A stretch of DNA of 64,000 nucleotides from Micromonospora cabrerizensis (GCF_022230955.1 NZ_JAKKFI010000083.1:45253-109252), one strand, 5' to 3'; counted from the first letter of the stretch, positions 17,027 to 25,798 are shown. Notes: generated by a model not told the origin, from the letters alone. Made by a program: numbers and translations.

Positions 17027-17448
17027 CGCAGCCTCCGGTCGATCAGGGAGATTACCTCGTCGAGCCGGGCGATCGCGGCTGCACACAGCCGGACGGCGTC
17101 AGCGGTCCAATCGGGCAGCCGACCGGTGGCGTTGAACGCCGCAGCCGCCTGGTTAACGTTGTTGCCGAACATCGCCACGGCGCGGCGAGCGGCAAACAAC
17201 TCGTGCTGCAGATCGCGCAGGTCACCGGTCACACCACCGGGCGCCTGAAGAGCGGACGCGGCGGCGACCGCAGCCCTGGCGGCGTAGCCGGTTGGGGTCA
17301 GCTGGGCAGCAGCCGCCGCCGCGTCGATCGCAGCCTTCTCGTCGTCGGACAGCCTGAGCAACACGGCGTGCGGGCGAGCCGGTCGCTTGTGCGCGCGGTG
17401 CCGCACCTTTCGAGGTGGGGCGGGCTGATCGCTGTCCATCGTCGCCAC
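17023..17448 (-). CDS. mobC: MobC-like mobilization accessory protein
   Basis: The protein is 141 aa. A basic N-terminus is followed by LLRLSDDEKAAIDAAAAAAQ (ribbon-helix-helix-like) and a helical half containing FGNNVNQAAAAFNATGRLPD, the FGxNxNQ motif typical of MobC/relaxosome accessory proteins. It starts at ATG 17448 or 17439. The gene overlaps the relaxase gene by GTGA. It should bind oriT, expected in the non-coding DNA just upstream (17449-17640). Confidence 0.8.
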   Translation of the reverse strand: MATMDSDQPAPPRKVRHRAHKRPARPHAVLLRLSDDEKAAIDAAAAAAQLTPTGYAARAAVAAASALQAPGGVTGDLRDLQHELFAARRAVAMFGNNVNQAAAAFNATGRLPDWTADAVRLCAAAIARLDEVISLIDRRLR

Positions 17449-17656
17449 TGTGCGCCCCGAGCGTTGCCGGCGACGTCAGCGCCAGCGGCTACCGGCGCCA
17501 GCCAGGGCGACGCGCGGGGCACGGCCCACCCCAATTGCCGATCTGCGACCGCGCCCGGTCGCAGATCGATAAGCAATGGCCATATCTTGCTCCGCGTGTC
17601 AACGCCGGCTCAACCTTGGCTCTGGCACATATTCTGTGATTGATCTTGGTGGCGGC
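17449..17656. other. Candidate oriT region upstream of mobC
   Basis: About 200 non-coding bases precede mobC, with a strong perfect inverted repeat at 17539-17568 (12-bp arms CGATCTGCGACC / GGTCGCAGATCG, loop GCGCCC), followed by an AT-richer stretch (AAGCAATGGCCATATCTTG). In MobC/relaxase modules oriT usually sits here. No nick-site consensus can be confirmed by eye. Confidence 0.5.
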
Positions 17657-17820
17657 TTACGGGTTGGCCAGGACGCGTCTGCGGAGGAGGTCGAGGTTCG
17701 CGCGGCCATACCTCTCGCTTGATCGTTTTGATGCGGTTGACGTGGCCTTCGACCGGGGCTGAACTCCAGGGCTGGGCGCGGCCGGCGACGACGGCGTCGG
17801 GGTCGGTCGGCGCTCGAGGA
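17657..17820 (-). pseudogene. C-terminal remnant of an ISL3-family transposase
   Basis: Leftward translation gives PWSSAPVEGHVNRIKTIKRE in one frame, then YGRANLDLLRRRVLANP and a stop in the next. VEGHVNRIK followed by YGRANFDLLR is the conserved end of ISL3 transposases. The fragment is frameshifted between the two blocks and lacks the rest of the gene. No terminal inverted repeats were recognised. It marks past insertion-sequence activity inside the mobile region. Confidence 0.7.
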
Positions 17821-17910
17821 CCCGCCGTACCCGGCCCTTGGTGCCCTGAGTGCTAGGTGCGGTTCGGTCGTCCGTGTTGTTGTCGTACCCCCGCGATACG
17901 CTCACGCGCT

Positions 17911-18639
17911 GTGACTGACCTTGTGATCTCCGCCGCGGCGGAGGGTTCTTCCTGGACCGAAGTCCTCGGCGTTGTCGGGGGCTCCGTCGGCGTGCTTGGG
18001 GGTTTAGTCTTCGGGCTGCTGTCCTGGCGCCTGAGCCGCCGTTCCGCATTGGCGTCGGAACGCTCGGCGGACATCGCGGCGGCCGCCCTCACCACATCAC
18101 AACAGGCCGTCGATGCCGCCGACCAGGCCGCGAAGGCGGCCGACATCTCCGCGCGCGAGGCGCAAAGGATCTCCACCATCGAGTCGACGCGCCATCACGA
18201 CGAGTTGGGCCCCCACGTCGACGTGCAGTTCGTCTGGCGACAGGATCGCCATGGTGGAGGGATCTTCGCGGAGGTCACGAACAACGGCCGTTACGACTTC
18301 TGGGTGACCGGGGCGCACCTCATCGACGGGAAAGGGGCGACATCGCTCGCGCACACGGGACTCTCGGCGGGGGCGACGCTGGACATCTACATCGCCGAAC
18401 TGCCGCTGGAAGACCCTGGCGAGCCGACCGATCCTTGGCCGGTGATCCGCGACGCCATGAAACGGGCCGAGATCTACCAGGTGGAACTTCAGGAGGCTTT
18501 CCACCAGGCCCGCGACCGATTCGGCCGACTCGAGCTGCTGTACCGGGCTACCAACGAGCCGTGCCAGTGTGGCCGGACCCCCGCCGACAGCGAGGGCCAC
18601 TGGGCCACCTACCACGCAATCACCAGCGTTAGCCTCTGA
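17911..18639 (+). CDS. Membrane-anchored coiled-coil protein of unknown function
   Basis: The protein is 242 aa starting at GTG 17911 (VTDLVISAAAEGSSW). One transmembrane segment (VLGVVGGSVGVLGGLVFGLL) is followed by an Ala-rich coiled coil (TTSQQAVDAADQAAKAADIS) and a beta-rich C-terminal domain with CQCGRTPADSEGH near the end. This resembles hypothetical proteins scattered on actinobacterial mobile elements. Function unknown. Confidence 0.65.
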   Translation: MTDLVISAAAEGSSWTEVLGVVGGSVGVLGGLVFGLLSWRLSRRSALASERSADIAAAALTTSQQAVDAADQAAKAADISAREAQRISTIESTRHHDELGPHVDVQFVWRQDRHGGGIFAEVTNNGRYDFWVTGAHLIDGKGATSLAHTGLSAGATLDIYIAELPLEDPGEPTDPWPVIRDAMKRAEIYQVELQEAFHQARDRFGRLELLYRATNEPCQCGRTPADSEGHWATYHAITSVSL

Positions 18640-19251
18640 TCACTCAACAGGCAGGTATCGGGGCGAGGCCCGCCGTCACACCCGGACCGGCCCACCCGGC
18701 ACGCCGCGGACCGTTCCGGCGAGCCCGCCCTCGGGCCGCACGGCCGCGGGCAAACGGCGCCGGTGGAATGGGGTCAGCCGTCGGTGCCACACGGGAAGGA
18801 TCATCGCCACGTCAGCCGACCGATCACGAGTGACAGCCCCCGGTCCGGCGACGGTGAAGATGTCAGCCTTCTCGCACGGCCCTGTAACCACCGGCATCGA
18901 GCAGCGCACACGCAGCTCGCGCAGCTTCCCGCCGGGCGCGGTCTTGATGGCCCCCTATCCAAAAGTTGGCGAACCGCACCGCGTACGGACCCGGCCACGG
19001 TGGCACAGAGGGGAACATGGGCCTGTGCGTGGCCTCCTCGCCACGGTGCAGCACGAATGCCCTCTAGTCACCAAGCGCGTGCCGGCCCCGGCGGCGTTCA
19101 CCGCCCCCACTGGCTCGTTTATTCCAAACGCCTTCGCGGTGTGGCCACCGCCGAGAGCGGGTGGCAGGCGTTGTCGTGCGCTGAGCAGCCCAAACCTGAC
19201 GGGCAGTGGGGCAGCCCACCCGGCTACGGCGAGGTATAGCAATGTGGACCT
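18640..19251. other. Gap of about 610 bases without a convincing gene
   Basis: Both strands have open frames of 60-250 codons, but their translations are Arg/Pro-rich and lack family motifs, as expected of chance frames in GC-rich DNA. No tRNA, repeat array or terminator stands out. It probably holds the promoter for the AbiGi-like gene and degraded mobile DNA. Confidence 0.5.
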
Positions 19252-20019
19252 GTGGCGAGCATCGAGGACCTTCTGCAGCGTCGTACCGACTTGTCGACCT
19301 TCTTGATCCACCTGACCCGTGACACTCCCGGTCATAACGGGCCCACTGCCCGGGAAAACCTACTGACAATGATCCGGGACGGATACATCGAAGCCCGCTC
19401 ACCGTTCGGACCGGCGTCGGTGCACGAGCCGAGCCTCAGGAAGGCGGCGACGCAGAAAGTCGTGTGCTTCACCGAGACCCCGCTCGAGCACACCTGGATG
19501 ATGCTGGAGAACATCGACAAGCGCGACGTGCGCTTCCAGCCTTACGGCCTGGCCGTCACCAAGACCACTGCTCGCAAGGCCGGCTGCAACCCCGTTTGGT
19601 ACTCCGACATCACGCCCGGCCGCGACTGGCCGATCGCCGCGGTGAACGCCATGGTCAACGACGCCGTGCGCCGAGCCACGACCGGCCGGACAGTCGACCG
19701 CGACAAGTTGAGCGAGGAGGCCATCTTCAAGATCACCCCGTTCTTCGAGCAGATGGGCCCGACCAAGTACAGCCGCAAGGAGTTTTGGTGGGAGCGAGAG
19801 TGGCGCCGCATCGGCGACTTCCCCCTGTCCCCCCGCAGGACCGTCGCGGTCCTGGCACCCGCCGATGACCATGAGCACCTTCGAGAGGAACTCACCGAAA
19901 TCAGCGCGAGGTGGGGTGCGCGGCCGATCCTCGATCCCCGGTGGGGCCTTGAGCGGATGATCGCGGCGATAGCGCAGATCAGCGACGAACACATCGGTCC
20001 GTTCCCTGACGCTGGCTGA
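19252..20019 (+). CDS. AbiGi-like protein (abortive infection-associated family)
   Basis: This 255-aa protein starts at GTG 19252. Family-type blocks are visible: STFLIHLTRDTPGHNGPTAR, NLLTMIRDGYIEARSPFG, QKVVCFTETPLEHTWMMLEN, YGLAVTKTTARKAGCNPVWY and FWWEREWRRIGDF. The CFTETPLEH and W-ERE-R blocks are those of the AbiGi/DUF2743-type proteins annotated as putative abortive-phage-resistance proteins. The partner AbiGii is not seen, and the biochemical activity is unknown to me. Its place between mobilization and integrase genes fits defence cargo of a mobile element. Confidence 0.65.
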   Translation: MASIEDLLQRRTDLSTFLIHLTRDTPGHNGPTARENLLTMIRDGYIEARSPFGPASVHEPSLRKAATQKVVCFTETPLEHTWMMLENIDKRDVRFQPYGLAVTKTTARKAGCNPVWYSDITPGRDWPIAAVNAMVNDAVRRATTGRTVDRDKLSEEAIFKITPFFEQMGPTKYSRKEFWWEREWRRIGDFPLSPRRTVAVLAPADDHEHLREELTEISARWGARPILDPRWGLERMIAAIAQISDEHIGPFPDAG

Positions 20020-20229
20020 CAAGGCGCGCCGACGTTCGGGTGCCCCATGTTTCATGTCCCCCCGCGGCACCTCGTAGACTGCGGGCGGCGGTCACGCGCC
20101 CGCCCGTCTCCAAGCCGCTGGTGCCCACGCCGCAGGTGGTGATCGAGGACAAGCTGTCGCCGACGCAGCGTGAATTCCACACCAGACCCTTTCTCGCGAG
20201 GGGCGTGGGCCTTCGCAGAAGGACAGATC

Positions 20230-20775
20230 ATGGGCAAGCGCAACCGTGCACGCACCCGAGCTATCCGCGCCGAGATGGCAAAGACTGGACAGAACTACAC
20301 CCGCGCCGCCGCCACAGCGGTTGAATCACCGCTGGGCGACGGCGGGGTACGCAGCAGCGGCGATGCCGCCGTCGAGCACGTCAGGCGCCTGCTGCGGGCG
20401 CAACTGACCATCGACGACGCCCGCTACGAGCGCCTGGAGGAGCTCGAGCAGAAGGGGTATCGCATTGTCGACGGCGGGCAGGTCGGCGTCGATGAGTGGA
20501 AAGTTCTGGACTGGCGCACCGACGAGGTGATCGCCGAAGGCGACGACGGGTGGGAGGGCTACACAGCCGCCACCAAGCGGCTCTGCCCCGACGGCCGGTG
20601 GGTTCACGTCGACAGCGTCACAGACGACCTGCCGCTGCCGGAGGTAAGCACCCCAGGGGTACCACCCTCACTTGCGAAGGCACTCTACGAGTGGATCAGC
20701 CAGAACAGCACATCCGCCGAGGACATCGCGCAGTTCATCGGCTGGCCAGTCGAGAAGGTCCGCGAGCACCAGTAA
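20230..20775 (+). CDS. Hypothetical protein with N-terminal basic motif common on actinobacterial plasmids
   Basis: The protein is 181 aa from ATG 20230 (MGKRNRARTRAIRAEMAKTG), preceded by GAAGGAC; the frame is open from 20170 but that start lacks a site. The short basic motif AIRAEMAKTGQNYTRAA recurs at the N-terminus of many plasmid and mobile-element proteins. The rest is acidic with a C-terminal helical segment (AEDIAQFIGWPVEKVREHQ) resembling a small helix-turn-helix. No function is recognised. Confidence 0.6.
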   Translation: MGKRNRARTRAIRAEMAKTGQNYTRAAATAVESPLGDGGVRSSGDAAVEHVRRLLRAQLTIDDARYERLEELEQKGYRIVDGGQVGVDEWKVLDWRTDEVIAEGDDGWEGYTAATKRLCPDGRWVHVDSVTDDLPLPEVSTPGVPPSLAKALYEWISQNSTSAEDIAQFIGWPVEKVREHQ

Positions 20776-21183
20776 CACCGCCTCGCCAGCAGAATAGCGG
20801 AGGCACCCGGTCTCATCGACCGGCTAGCTGTCTACGAGTCAGTTCGACCGGTCGATGAGAGCAGCCCATCCTCGGGTTACTTCGACACAAGCAGGCACCG
20901 GCTTGGCCTGTGGTCATTCCTGCGTCGGCTGCTCAATCAGGCGTTCCCAGCGATCGGTGCCCTGCTCGTGCATCTCAGCGGCGACGAGCAGGCGAGGGCC
21001 GTCGAGACCAAGCGGGCCACGTCCGGCTGCCAGGGGAGATCCGCGCCCAAGTGCTACTACGAACGGTATGGATGCTCTCGGACGCTCGCCTTCGAGACGG
21101 TCCGCTTGATCAGAACGGATACACCACGCCTTAGAGGGGTGGGCCTGGGCGTAGCGACCAGGCCCACCCGTTGTCGTCCCCCA
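20776..21183. other. Intergenic region with inverted repeat and integrase terminator
   Basis: About 400 bases contain no gene I can support. They hold a 13-bp inverted repeat (20811-20823 and 20848-20860, arm TCTCATCGACCGG) whose right arm also completes the 12-bp palindrome TCGACCGGTCGA (20844-20855). At the end is the integrase terminator. A rightward frame including SFLRRLLNQAFPAIGALLVH may be a decayed gene. Confidence 0.5.
21137..21169. terminator. Terminator of the integrase gene
   Basis: GGGTGGGCCTGG (21137-21148) and CCAGGCCCACCC (21158-21169) form a perfect 12-bp stem with a 9-base loop, 15 bases beyond the integrase stop codon on its 3' side. Confidence 0.8.
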
Positions 21184-22203
21184 TCAGGCCAGAGGATGGG
21201 GCTCCTTGGTCAGGGCTGCCAGAGCGGCGGCGACCTCCTGAAGACTCGCCCGGACGTACGTACTGGTGGTGCCAACATCGCTACCGCTGTCGGTGTGCCC
21301 GGCGTAGGCGCGAGCCACGGCGTAGCCGAAGTTCCGCTCGACCCATGTCAACGTCGTGTGCCGCAACCAATGCGTACTGATCTGCTGCACGTAGACCCAC
21401 GGCAAGTGCTCGCCGATGCGCACCCACAGGTGGTCGTAGCGCCGGTAGGTGATCGGCTGCCCATTCCGGTAACGCAGCAGCTGTCCCGTCCCCGTCGCCT
21501 GACGTTCCTCGGCATGCTGCTGCAGATGCCTCATCAGCGTCGGTGACACCGGCTGCCACCGCACCGTGTCACCCTTCTCCCGCAGCAAGATGAGGCACTG
21601 GTCCGGGTCCAGGTCGACGGGCCGCAGCGCCAGCGCACCGCCCCGGCGGCACGCCGTCTCGGTGTGCAGCCGCAGCAGCAGGCTGTCCAGCGCCGGGTCA
21701 TCGCCCGTGCTGGCAGCAACGGCGTTGATCTCCGCCAACCGCTTGTCGGCCACCGCTCGTCTGGTGCTGGGCAGGCGCCGCGGCTTGGCCACCTTGAGGG
21801 CGGGGTTGTCCGCCGCGGTGACGTACCCGTCGGCAACGGCCCGCTTGTATAGACACCGCAGCGCGGAAATCAAATGCTCCGCCGCGCTACGCCCGCCTCG
21901 CGCGTTGCGTCGGGCCACCACATGCGTCTTGGTGTACTCAGCGAGATGCTCAATCTCCGACGGAGTCGGCTCATCGAGCCGCCGCTGCCCCCACTGCTCC
22001 AGGACCCGCTTCCAGTACGAGCCGTACGCCCGCCGGGTACCGTCGCTAACCGCCGCCGCTACCACCGGCACGTACTCCGCGAACGTTGGTGCGGGCGGAC
22101 GATCGGGGGCCGCTTCGACAAGGTCGGCCGGCGAGATCCCCATCCGCGCCAGCAACAGCCGCGCGGCATCCAGCTCAGCCCTGCCCACGGTCGTGTCACT
22201 CAT
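21184..22203 (-). CDS. Tyrosine recombinase / integrase
   Basis: The protein is 339 aa. The N-terminal SAM-like core-binding domain (about residues 40-140) precedes a catalytic domain. The active-site set is visible: Arg in TACRRGG (186/187), His and Arg in STHWLRH (278, 281), His in AGHTD (303) and Tyr in TSTYVRA (316). The enzyme looks intact. Its start overlaps the stop of the AbrB-type gene by ATGA. The gene lies about 0.6 kb from the 3' end of tRNA-Leu, the usual integration target of such enzymes, so it probably integrates the element carrying the mob genes. No excisionase is recognised nearby. Confidence 0.9.
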   Translation of the reverse strand: MSDTTVGRAELDAARLLLARMGISPADLVEAAPDRPPAPTFAEYVPVVAAAVSDGTRRAYGSYWKRVLEQWGQRRLDEPTPSEIEHLAEYTKTHVVARRNARGGRSAAEHLISALRCLYKRAVADGYVTAADNPALKVAKPRRLPSTRRAVADKRLAEINAVAASTGDDPALDSLLLRLHTETACRRGGALALRPVDLDPDQCLILLREKGDTVRWQPVSPTLMRHLQQHAEERQATGTGQLLRYRNGQPITYRRYDHLWVRIGEHLPWVYVQQISTHWLRHTTLTWVERNFGYAVARAYAGHTDSGSDVGTTSTYVRASLQEVAAALAALTKEPHPLA

Positions 22204-22673
22204 GCCTGACCACCGCCCAGCAGAGCTGCATGAACCGCCACGACCATCGCGTCCAAGGCGGCAGGAGGGTGCACCACGAGCAGACCGTCAGCAGGGTTTG
22301 CCGCGAGCAGCACCCGGTCGCCGGCGGCGAGCCCGCACCAGTGTCGGACAGCCGCCGGCAAGTGGAGGTGGCCTTGGCCGGTGACGGTGAAGACGCCCTG
22401 CCGGTCCAGCCGGACGACAATGACACCGGAGGCCTCGCGGATGTGCAGCCGCGTGCCCGGCCCCCATCCGAGGGCCCGGATGACCGCACGGTCGGCGATC
22501 CGGCCACTGCTGTCGATGGCAGCTAGGCCGTACAACATCGTGCCGGTACGTGACGTGGGTAGCACCGGCAGGGGGAATGGCGGAGTGGCTCCACCACGCG
22601 GCCGGTGCGGGCTCTGCTCACGGTCCGACAGCCTCACGGGAGGGATGACGGGAGCCACGGAACGATCAGCCAC
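22200..22673 (-). CDS. AbrB/MazE/SpoVT-type DNA-binding protein
   Basis: The protein is 157 aa from ATG 22673; a shorter 112-aa version could start at ATG 22538 (MLYGLAAIDSSGRIADRAVI). The segment FTVTGQGHLHLPAAVRHWCG followed by GDRVLLAANP is the swapped-hairpin AbrB fold. An earlier SGRIADRAVIRALGWGPGTR looks like a second, related half. It overlaps the integrase start by ATGA, so the two are coupled; control of integrase expression or of attachment-site architecture is a reasonable inference. Confidence 0.7.
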   Translation of the reverse strand: MADRSVAPVIPPVRLSDREQSPHRPRGGATPPFPLPVLPTSRTGTMLYGLAAIDSSGRIADRAVIRALGWGPGTRLHIREASGVIVVRLDRQGVFTVTGQGHLHLPAAVRHWCGLAAGDRVLLAANPADGLLVVHPPAALDAMVVAVHAALLGGGQA

Positions 22674-22786
22674 GACAACCGCCCCCGATCGAGACAGGCT
22701 CGGTCGAGGGTGTCGCTGAGGTCAGATTTGCGTGGTCAAGCGCGCTTGACCACCAGTACGCGATACACAGCATGGATGCTGCAATT

Positions 22787-22873
22787 TGGTGTCCGAGGGG
22801 GGACTTGAACCCCCACGCCCTATACGGGCACTAGCACCTCAAGCTAGCGCGTCTGCCATTCCGCCACCCGGAC
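22787..22873 (-). tRNA. tRNA-Leu (anticodon GAG)
   Basis: The leftward transcript runs from 22873 to 22787 (87 nt). The acceptor stem GTCCGGG pairs with CTCGGAC and is followed by encoded ACCA. The anticodon stem CTAGC/GCTAG closes the loop TTGAGGT with anticodon GAG at 22840-22838. A long variable arm (GCCC/GGGC) marks a class II tRNA. The T-arm GGGGG-TTCAAGT-CCCCC is canonical. Its 3' end faces the integrase gene, so it is the likely attachment site of the neighbouring element. Confidence 0.95.
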
Positions 22874-23104
22874 CTACACGTTCAGCCTACCTCGCCGACC
22901 AGATGATCTTCCCATCTGATGGTCGGTGCAGCGGGCCGCACGGGGAGTTACTGTACACGCCGCCCGTGGATCATGCACATCGCCTTCCGGCGCCTCTGAT
23001 CCGGCGCTTCCGCCGCTGTTCAAGCCACCCCAAACGACTCACCGACACGACGCCCAGGCGTGTCCGGGTAGCGTCCGGTGGCCCTCTGGCGGCAGCATTG
23101 CCCT

Positions 23105-25798
23105 GTGTCCCATCCCTCCCCTCTGGCAGCCGCCCAGCACCGGGCCCTCGCCCTGCGCGCTGCCGGTGACCTCAGCGCCGCCCGGCAGCTGCTCGCGGAG
23201 GCTGTCGAGTCCCCTCCCCCGCCGTACACCGATGATCACCCGGAGATGCTGCACACCGCGCACCTGCTGGCGCGGCTGCACCGTGAGGCGGACGATCCGC
23301 TCGCCTCACGCCGGGTGCTGGAGGAGGCGTTCGCCGCGGGTGAGCGGCGGTGGGAGCATTCCGACCCGGCGCTGCTCGCGCTCGCCTTCGAACTCGCCGA
23401 GGTAGCAGAGGAGCTGGGCAACCGGCACGAGGCCCGCCGCAACTACACCCGCGTCGCCACCGCCGGGCCCGCCGTGCTCGGGGAGCACCACCCGGCGGTA
23501 CGCGCCGCCCGCGCGTACCTCGGCCCAGCGGCGTCGACGCCGAGCGACCAACACAGCCCACCGCCGACGCCCGGTGCGGAGTCGGTCGACTCCGGCACCC
23601 GGTCGGCACTGTCCGGGCCGACGCTGTCCCTGGCGACCCTGGCCGCGATGCGACCCTCCGCCGATGGCCAGGCGGCCACCAGCTCGCCCTGGGCTCCGCC
23701 ACCACCGCCGGCCACACCCCGGTCAACCCCTCCAGGGGTACGCGCACCCGCCGCGCCTGCCTCGCCCGTTGACGCCCCCACAGCGCCGCCTCAGGTATCC
23801 CGGGTGCAGCCCGCACCGTCCTCGGTCGCGCAGGCGCAGCCGGCTCCACCCACCGCCCCGACGGCCTCTGCCCCGCCCGGGCCGACACCGCGTCGGCCCG
23901 CCGACCAGCAGCCGCCCGAGACCGAAGTCCCCATGATGCGGCCCCGCCGGGCCCTTGATCAGCAGCCGTCCCTGCCAGCGATCGACACCCAGCCAAGGCC
24001 GAGCGCGGAAAGCCAGCTACCCCGGCCGAGGGCCGAGAGCCATCCACCCCGGCCGAGGGCCGAGAGCCAGCAAGTGCCGTCATCCGGTCAGCGGCCACCG
24101 CACCGCTCACCGTCCGGGCCCGCCGTAGCGCCCCGTCAACGAGTCGGCGACGACCCGGCGGTCGATGCTTCGGACCGGCCGACGACCGCAACCACCCCGC
24201 CCCCGGCTTCCCCGACGCCAGCGGCGGGGGTGCCGGCACCGCGCTGGGACGACCCGACGATCCAGGTACGCCAGATCGAACCGCTACTCGCCGAGGAGGC
24301 TGCCCGATCGGGGGTCAGGCCGACCGGGGCGAGCGGATCGGTCGACACGTCCGTTGCCCAGCCCACTTCTTCTCCGAGCAGTCCATCTCCGACCAGGAGT
24401 CACCCAGGGCCGGCGCAACCGGTCAGCGGCGCACCAACCCGTCCGGTCAGCGCGCCGCCGACTCCCGCGCAACCATTCTCCGCGCCGCCGGCTCACCGCC
24501 AACCGGTCTCCGGCCCACCCACCCAACCGGTCTCCACACCACCCGGCCACACCCAACCGGTCTCCGCGCCACCCGGCCACATCCACCCGGTTTCCGGACC
24601 ACCCGCGGACACCCACCCGGTCTCCGCGCCACCCGGCCACACCCATCCCGTGTCCGCACCACCGGCGTTCGGGCAGCAGATCTCCGCGCCGCCGATGAGC
24701 GCGCCGCCCTTCCTCGCGCGTCCGATGAGCGCGCCGCCCGTCTCCGCGCCGCCGACGAGCGCGCCACCCGCACCGCCCTGGGGGTTGACCGCACCGCCGT
24801 GGAGCCGCAGCGGCCCACCGCCAAATGCCGGTGTTGACGACGCTGACCTGCCCCCGGCGCAAGCGGAGCGCACCGGCGCGGACGGCGGCGAGTTCGGGTT
24901 GGACATCCTCGATGCCCCGGTGGTGCCGGCGCAGCAGGCCCGGGTCGCGACATCCGACCAGACCGAGGTGCTCCCGGCTGTCCCGCCCGACAGCGGTCCG
25001 GCCAGTTCGGGCCGGCCCGTCACCGCCCAGCCGGCGCTGGGCGGCCCCCACCCACACCCCGTCGAGCCGTCCCCGACCGCCTGGTCACCGGTCGGCGGCA
25101 GCGCACCGCCGTCGACCATGCCGCGACCGGCCCCGCTGCACCATCAGGACCAGCAGCCGACCCAGGCGGAGCAGAACCAGTACGCGACGCAGGAACACCG
25201 CCCGCTCCAGGAACACGGCCCGTTCCAGGAACACCGCGCGCCGTACCCGGGTCAGCAGTACCACCACCCCGGGCCGGACGCGTACCGGCCGGCGTACGCC
25301 GACGAGAGCGACTCGACGGGCCGCAACCGCGCGACGCTGATCGGCGCGGTGGTCGCGGCCGGGGTGGCTGTCGTGGCGGTGGCCGGGCTGGGTGCGGTCG
25401 TGCTGACCCGCGACGACCCGCCGTCCGGCGGGAGCGCACCCACGGCGGCGGCGCCGACGGGGGTGGCACCGACGGCGGCCGGGCCTCCTCCGGGGGATCT
25501 GAGGCTTCGGGACAACTCGACCACGATCACGCTGACCTGGACGGATCCGTCCGGTGGCGCGGTGCCGTTCATGGTCGCCGCCGGGCGTGCCGGTCAGGCG
25601 TTGGGGGTGCTGGCCACGGTGGACCCGGGCAGCACCAGCTACACGGTCAACGGGTTGAACTCGCGAGTGGATCATTGCTTCACCGTGTTGGCGGTCTACT
25701 CGACAGACAGGTTTGCGACTTCGGGGCAGGTCTGCACCGCGCGGGAGCGCAGCAATTTGCCGAGCGGGAAGCCCTCCGGGCGGCCGTCTCCGAGCTGA
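23105..25798 (+). CDS. TPR protein with long Pro-rich linker, one transmembrane helix and extracellular FN3 domain
   Basis: The protein is 897 aa starting at GTG 23105 (VSHPSPLAAAQHRA); the frame opens at 23078. Residues 1-140 are TPR-like helices (ALALRAAGDLSAARQLLAEA). Residues ~150-730 are Pro/Ala/Ser/Gln-rich and disordered, with tandem PVSAPPGH repeats. A transmembrane helix (GAVVAAGVAVVAVAGLGAVV) lies near 755. The C-terminal ~100 residues form a fibronectin type III domain (TITLTWTDPSGGAVPFMVAA). The topology puts TPRs inside and FN3 outside. It is first in a run of five genes with MoxR, DUF58 and TgpA-like products, suggesting an envelope-associated complex. Confidence 0.75.
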   Translation: MSHPSPLAAAQHRALALRAAGDLSAARQLLAEAVESPPPPYTDDHPEMLHTAHLLARLHREADDPLASRRVLEEAFAAGERRWEHSDPALLALAFELAEVAEELGNRHEARRNYTRVATAGPAVLGEHHPAVRAARAYLGPAASTPSDQHSPPPTPGAESVDSGTRSALSGPTLSLATLAAMRPSADGQAATSSPWAPPPPPATPRSTPPGVRAPAAPASPVDAPTAPPQVSRVQPAPSSVAQAQPAPPTAPTASAPPGPTPRRPADQQPPETEVPMMRPRRALDQQPSLPAIDTQPRPSAESQLPRPRAESHPPRPRAESQQVPSSGQRPPHRSPSGPAVAPRQRVGDDPAVDASDRPTTATTPPPASPTPAAGVPAPRWDDPTIQVRQIEPLLAEEAARSGVRPTGASGSVDTSVAQPTSSPSSPSPTRSHPGPAQPVSGAPTRPVSAPPTPAQPFSAPPAHRQPVSGPPTQPVSTPPGHTQPVSAPPGHIHPVSGPPADTHPVSAPPGHTHPVSAPPAFGQQISAPPMSAPPFLARPMSAPPVSAPPTSAPPAPPWGLTAPPWSRSGPPPNAGVDDADLPPAQAERTGADGGEFGLDILDAPVVPAQQARVATSDQTEVLPAVPPDSGPASSGRPVTAQPALGGPHPHPVEPSPTAWSPVGGSAPPSTMPRPAPLHHQDQQPTQAEQNQYATQEHRPLQEHGPFQEHRAPYPGQQYHHPGPDAYRPAYADESDSTGRNRATLIGAVVAAGVAVVAVAGLGAVVLTRDDPPSGGSAPTAAAPTGVAPTAAGPPPGDLRLRDNSTTITLTWTDPSGGAVPFMVAAGRAGQALGVLATVDPGSTSYTVNGLNSRVDHCFTVLAVYSTDRFATSGQVCTARERSNLPSGKPSGRPSPS
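24530..24650 (+). repeat. 30-bp coding minisatellite (TQPVSAPPGH repeats)
   Basis: About four tandem copies of a 30-base unit encode TQPVSAPPGH-like decapeptides within the Pro-rich linker. Units differ by a few substitutions. Shorter 27-base repeats encoding PPRPRAESH occur at about 24000-24075. Such repeats are prone to length change by slippage or recombination. Confidence 0.7.

Noticed and set aside
18676..18909. Leftward 77-codon ORF as a gene
   Set aside because: No ribosome site, no family motif and no conserved neighbour; kept as part of the empty gap.
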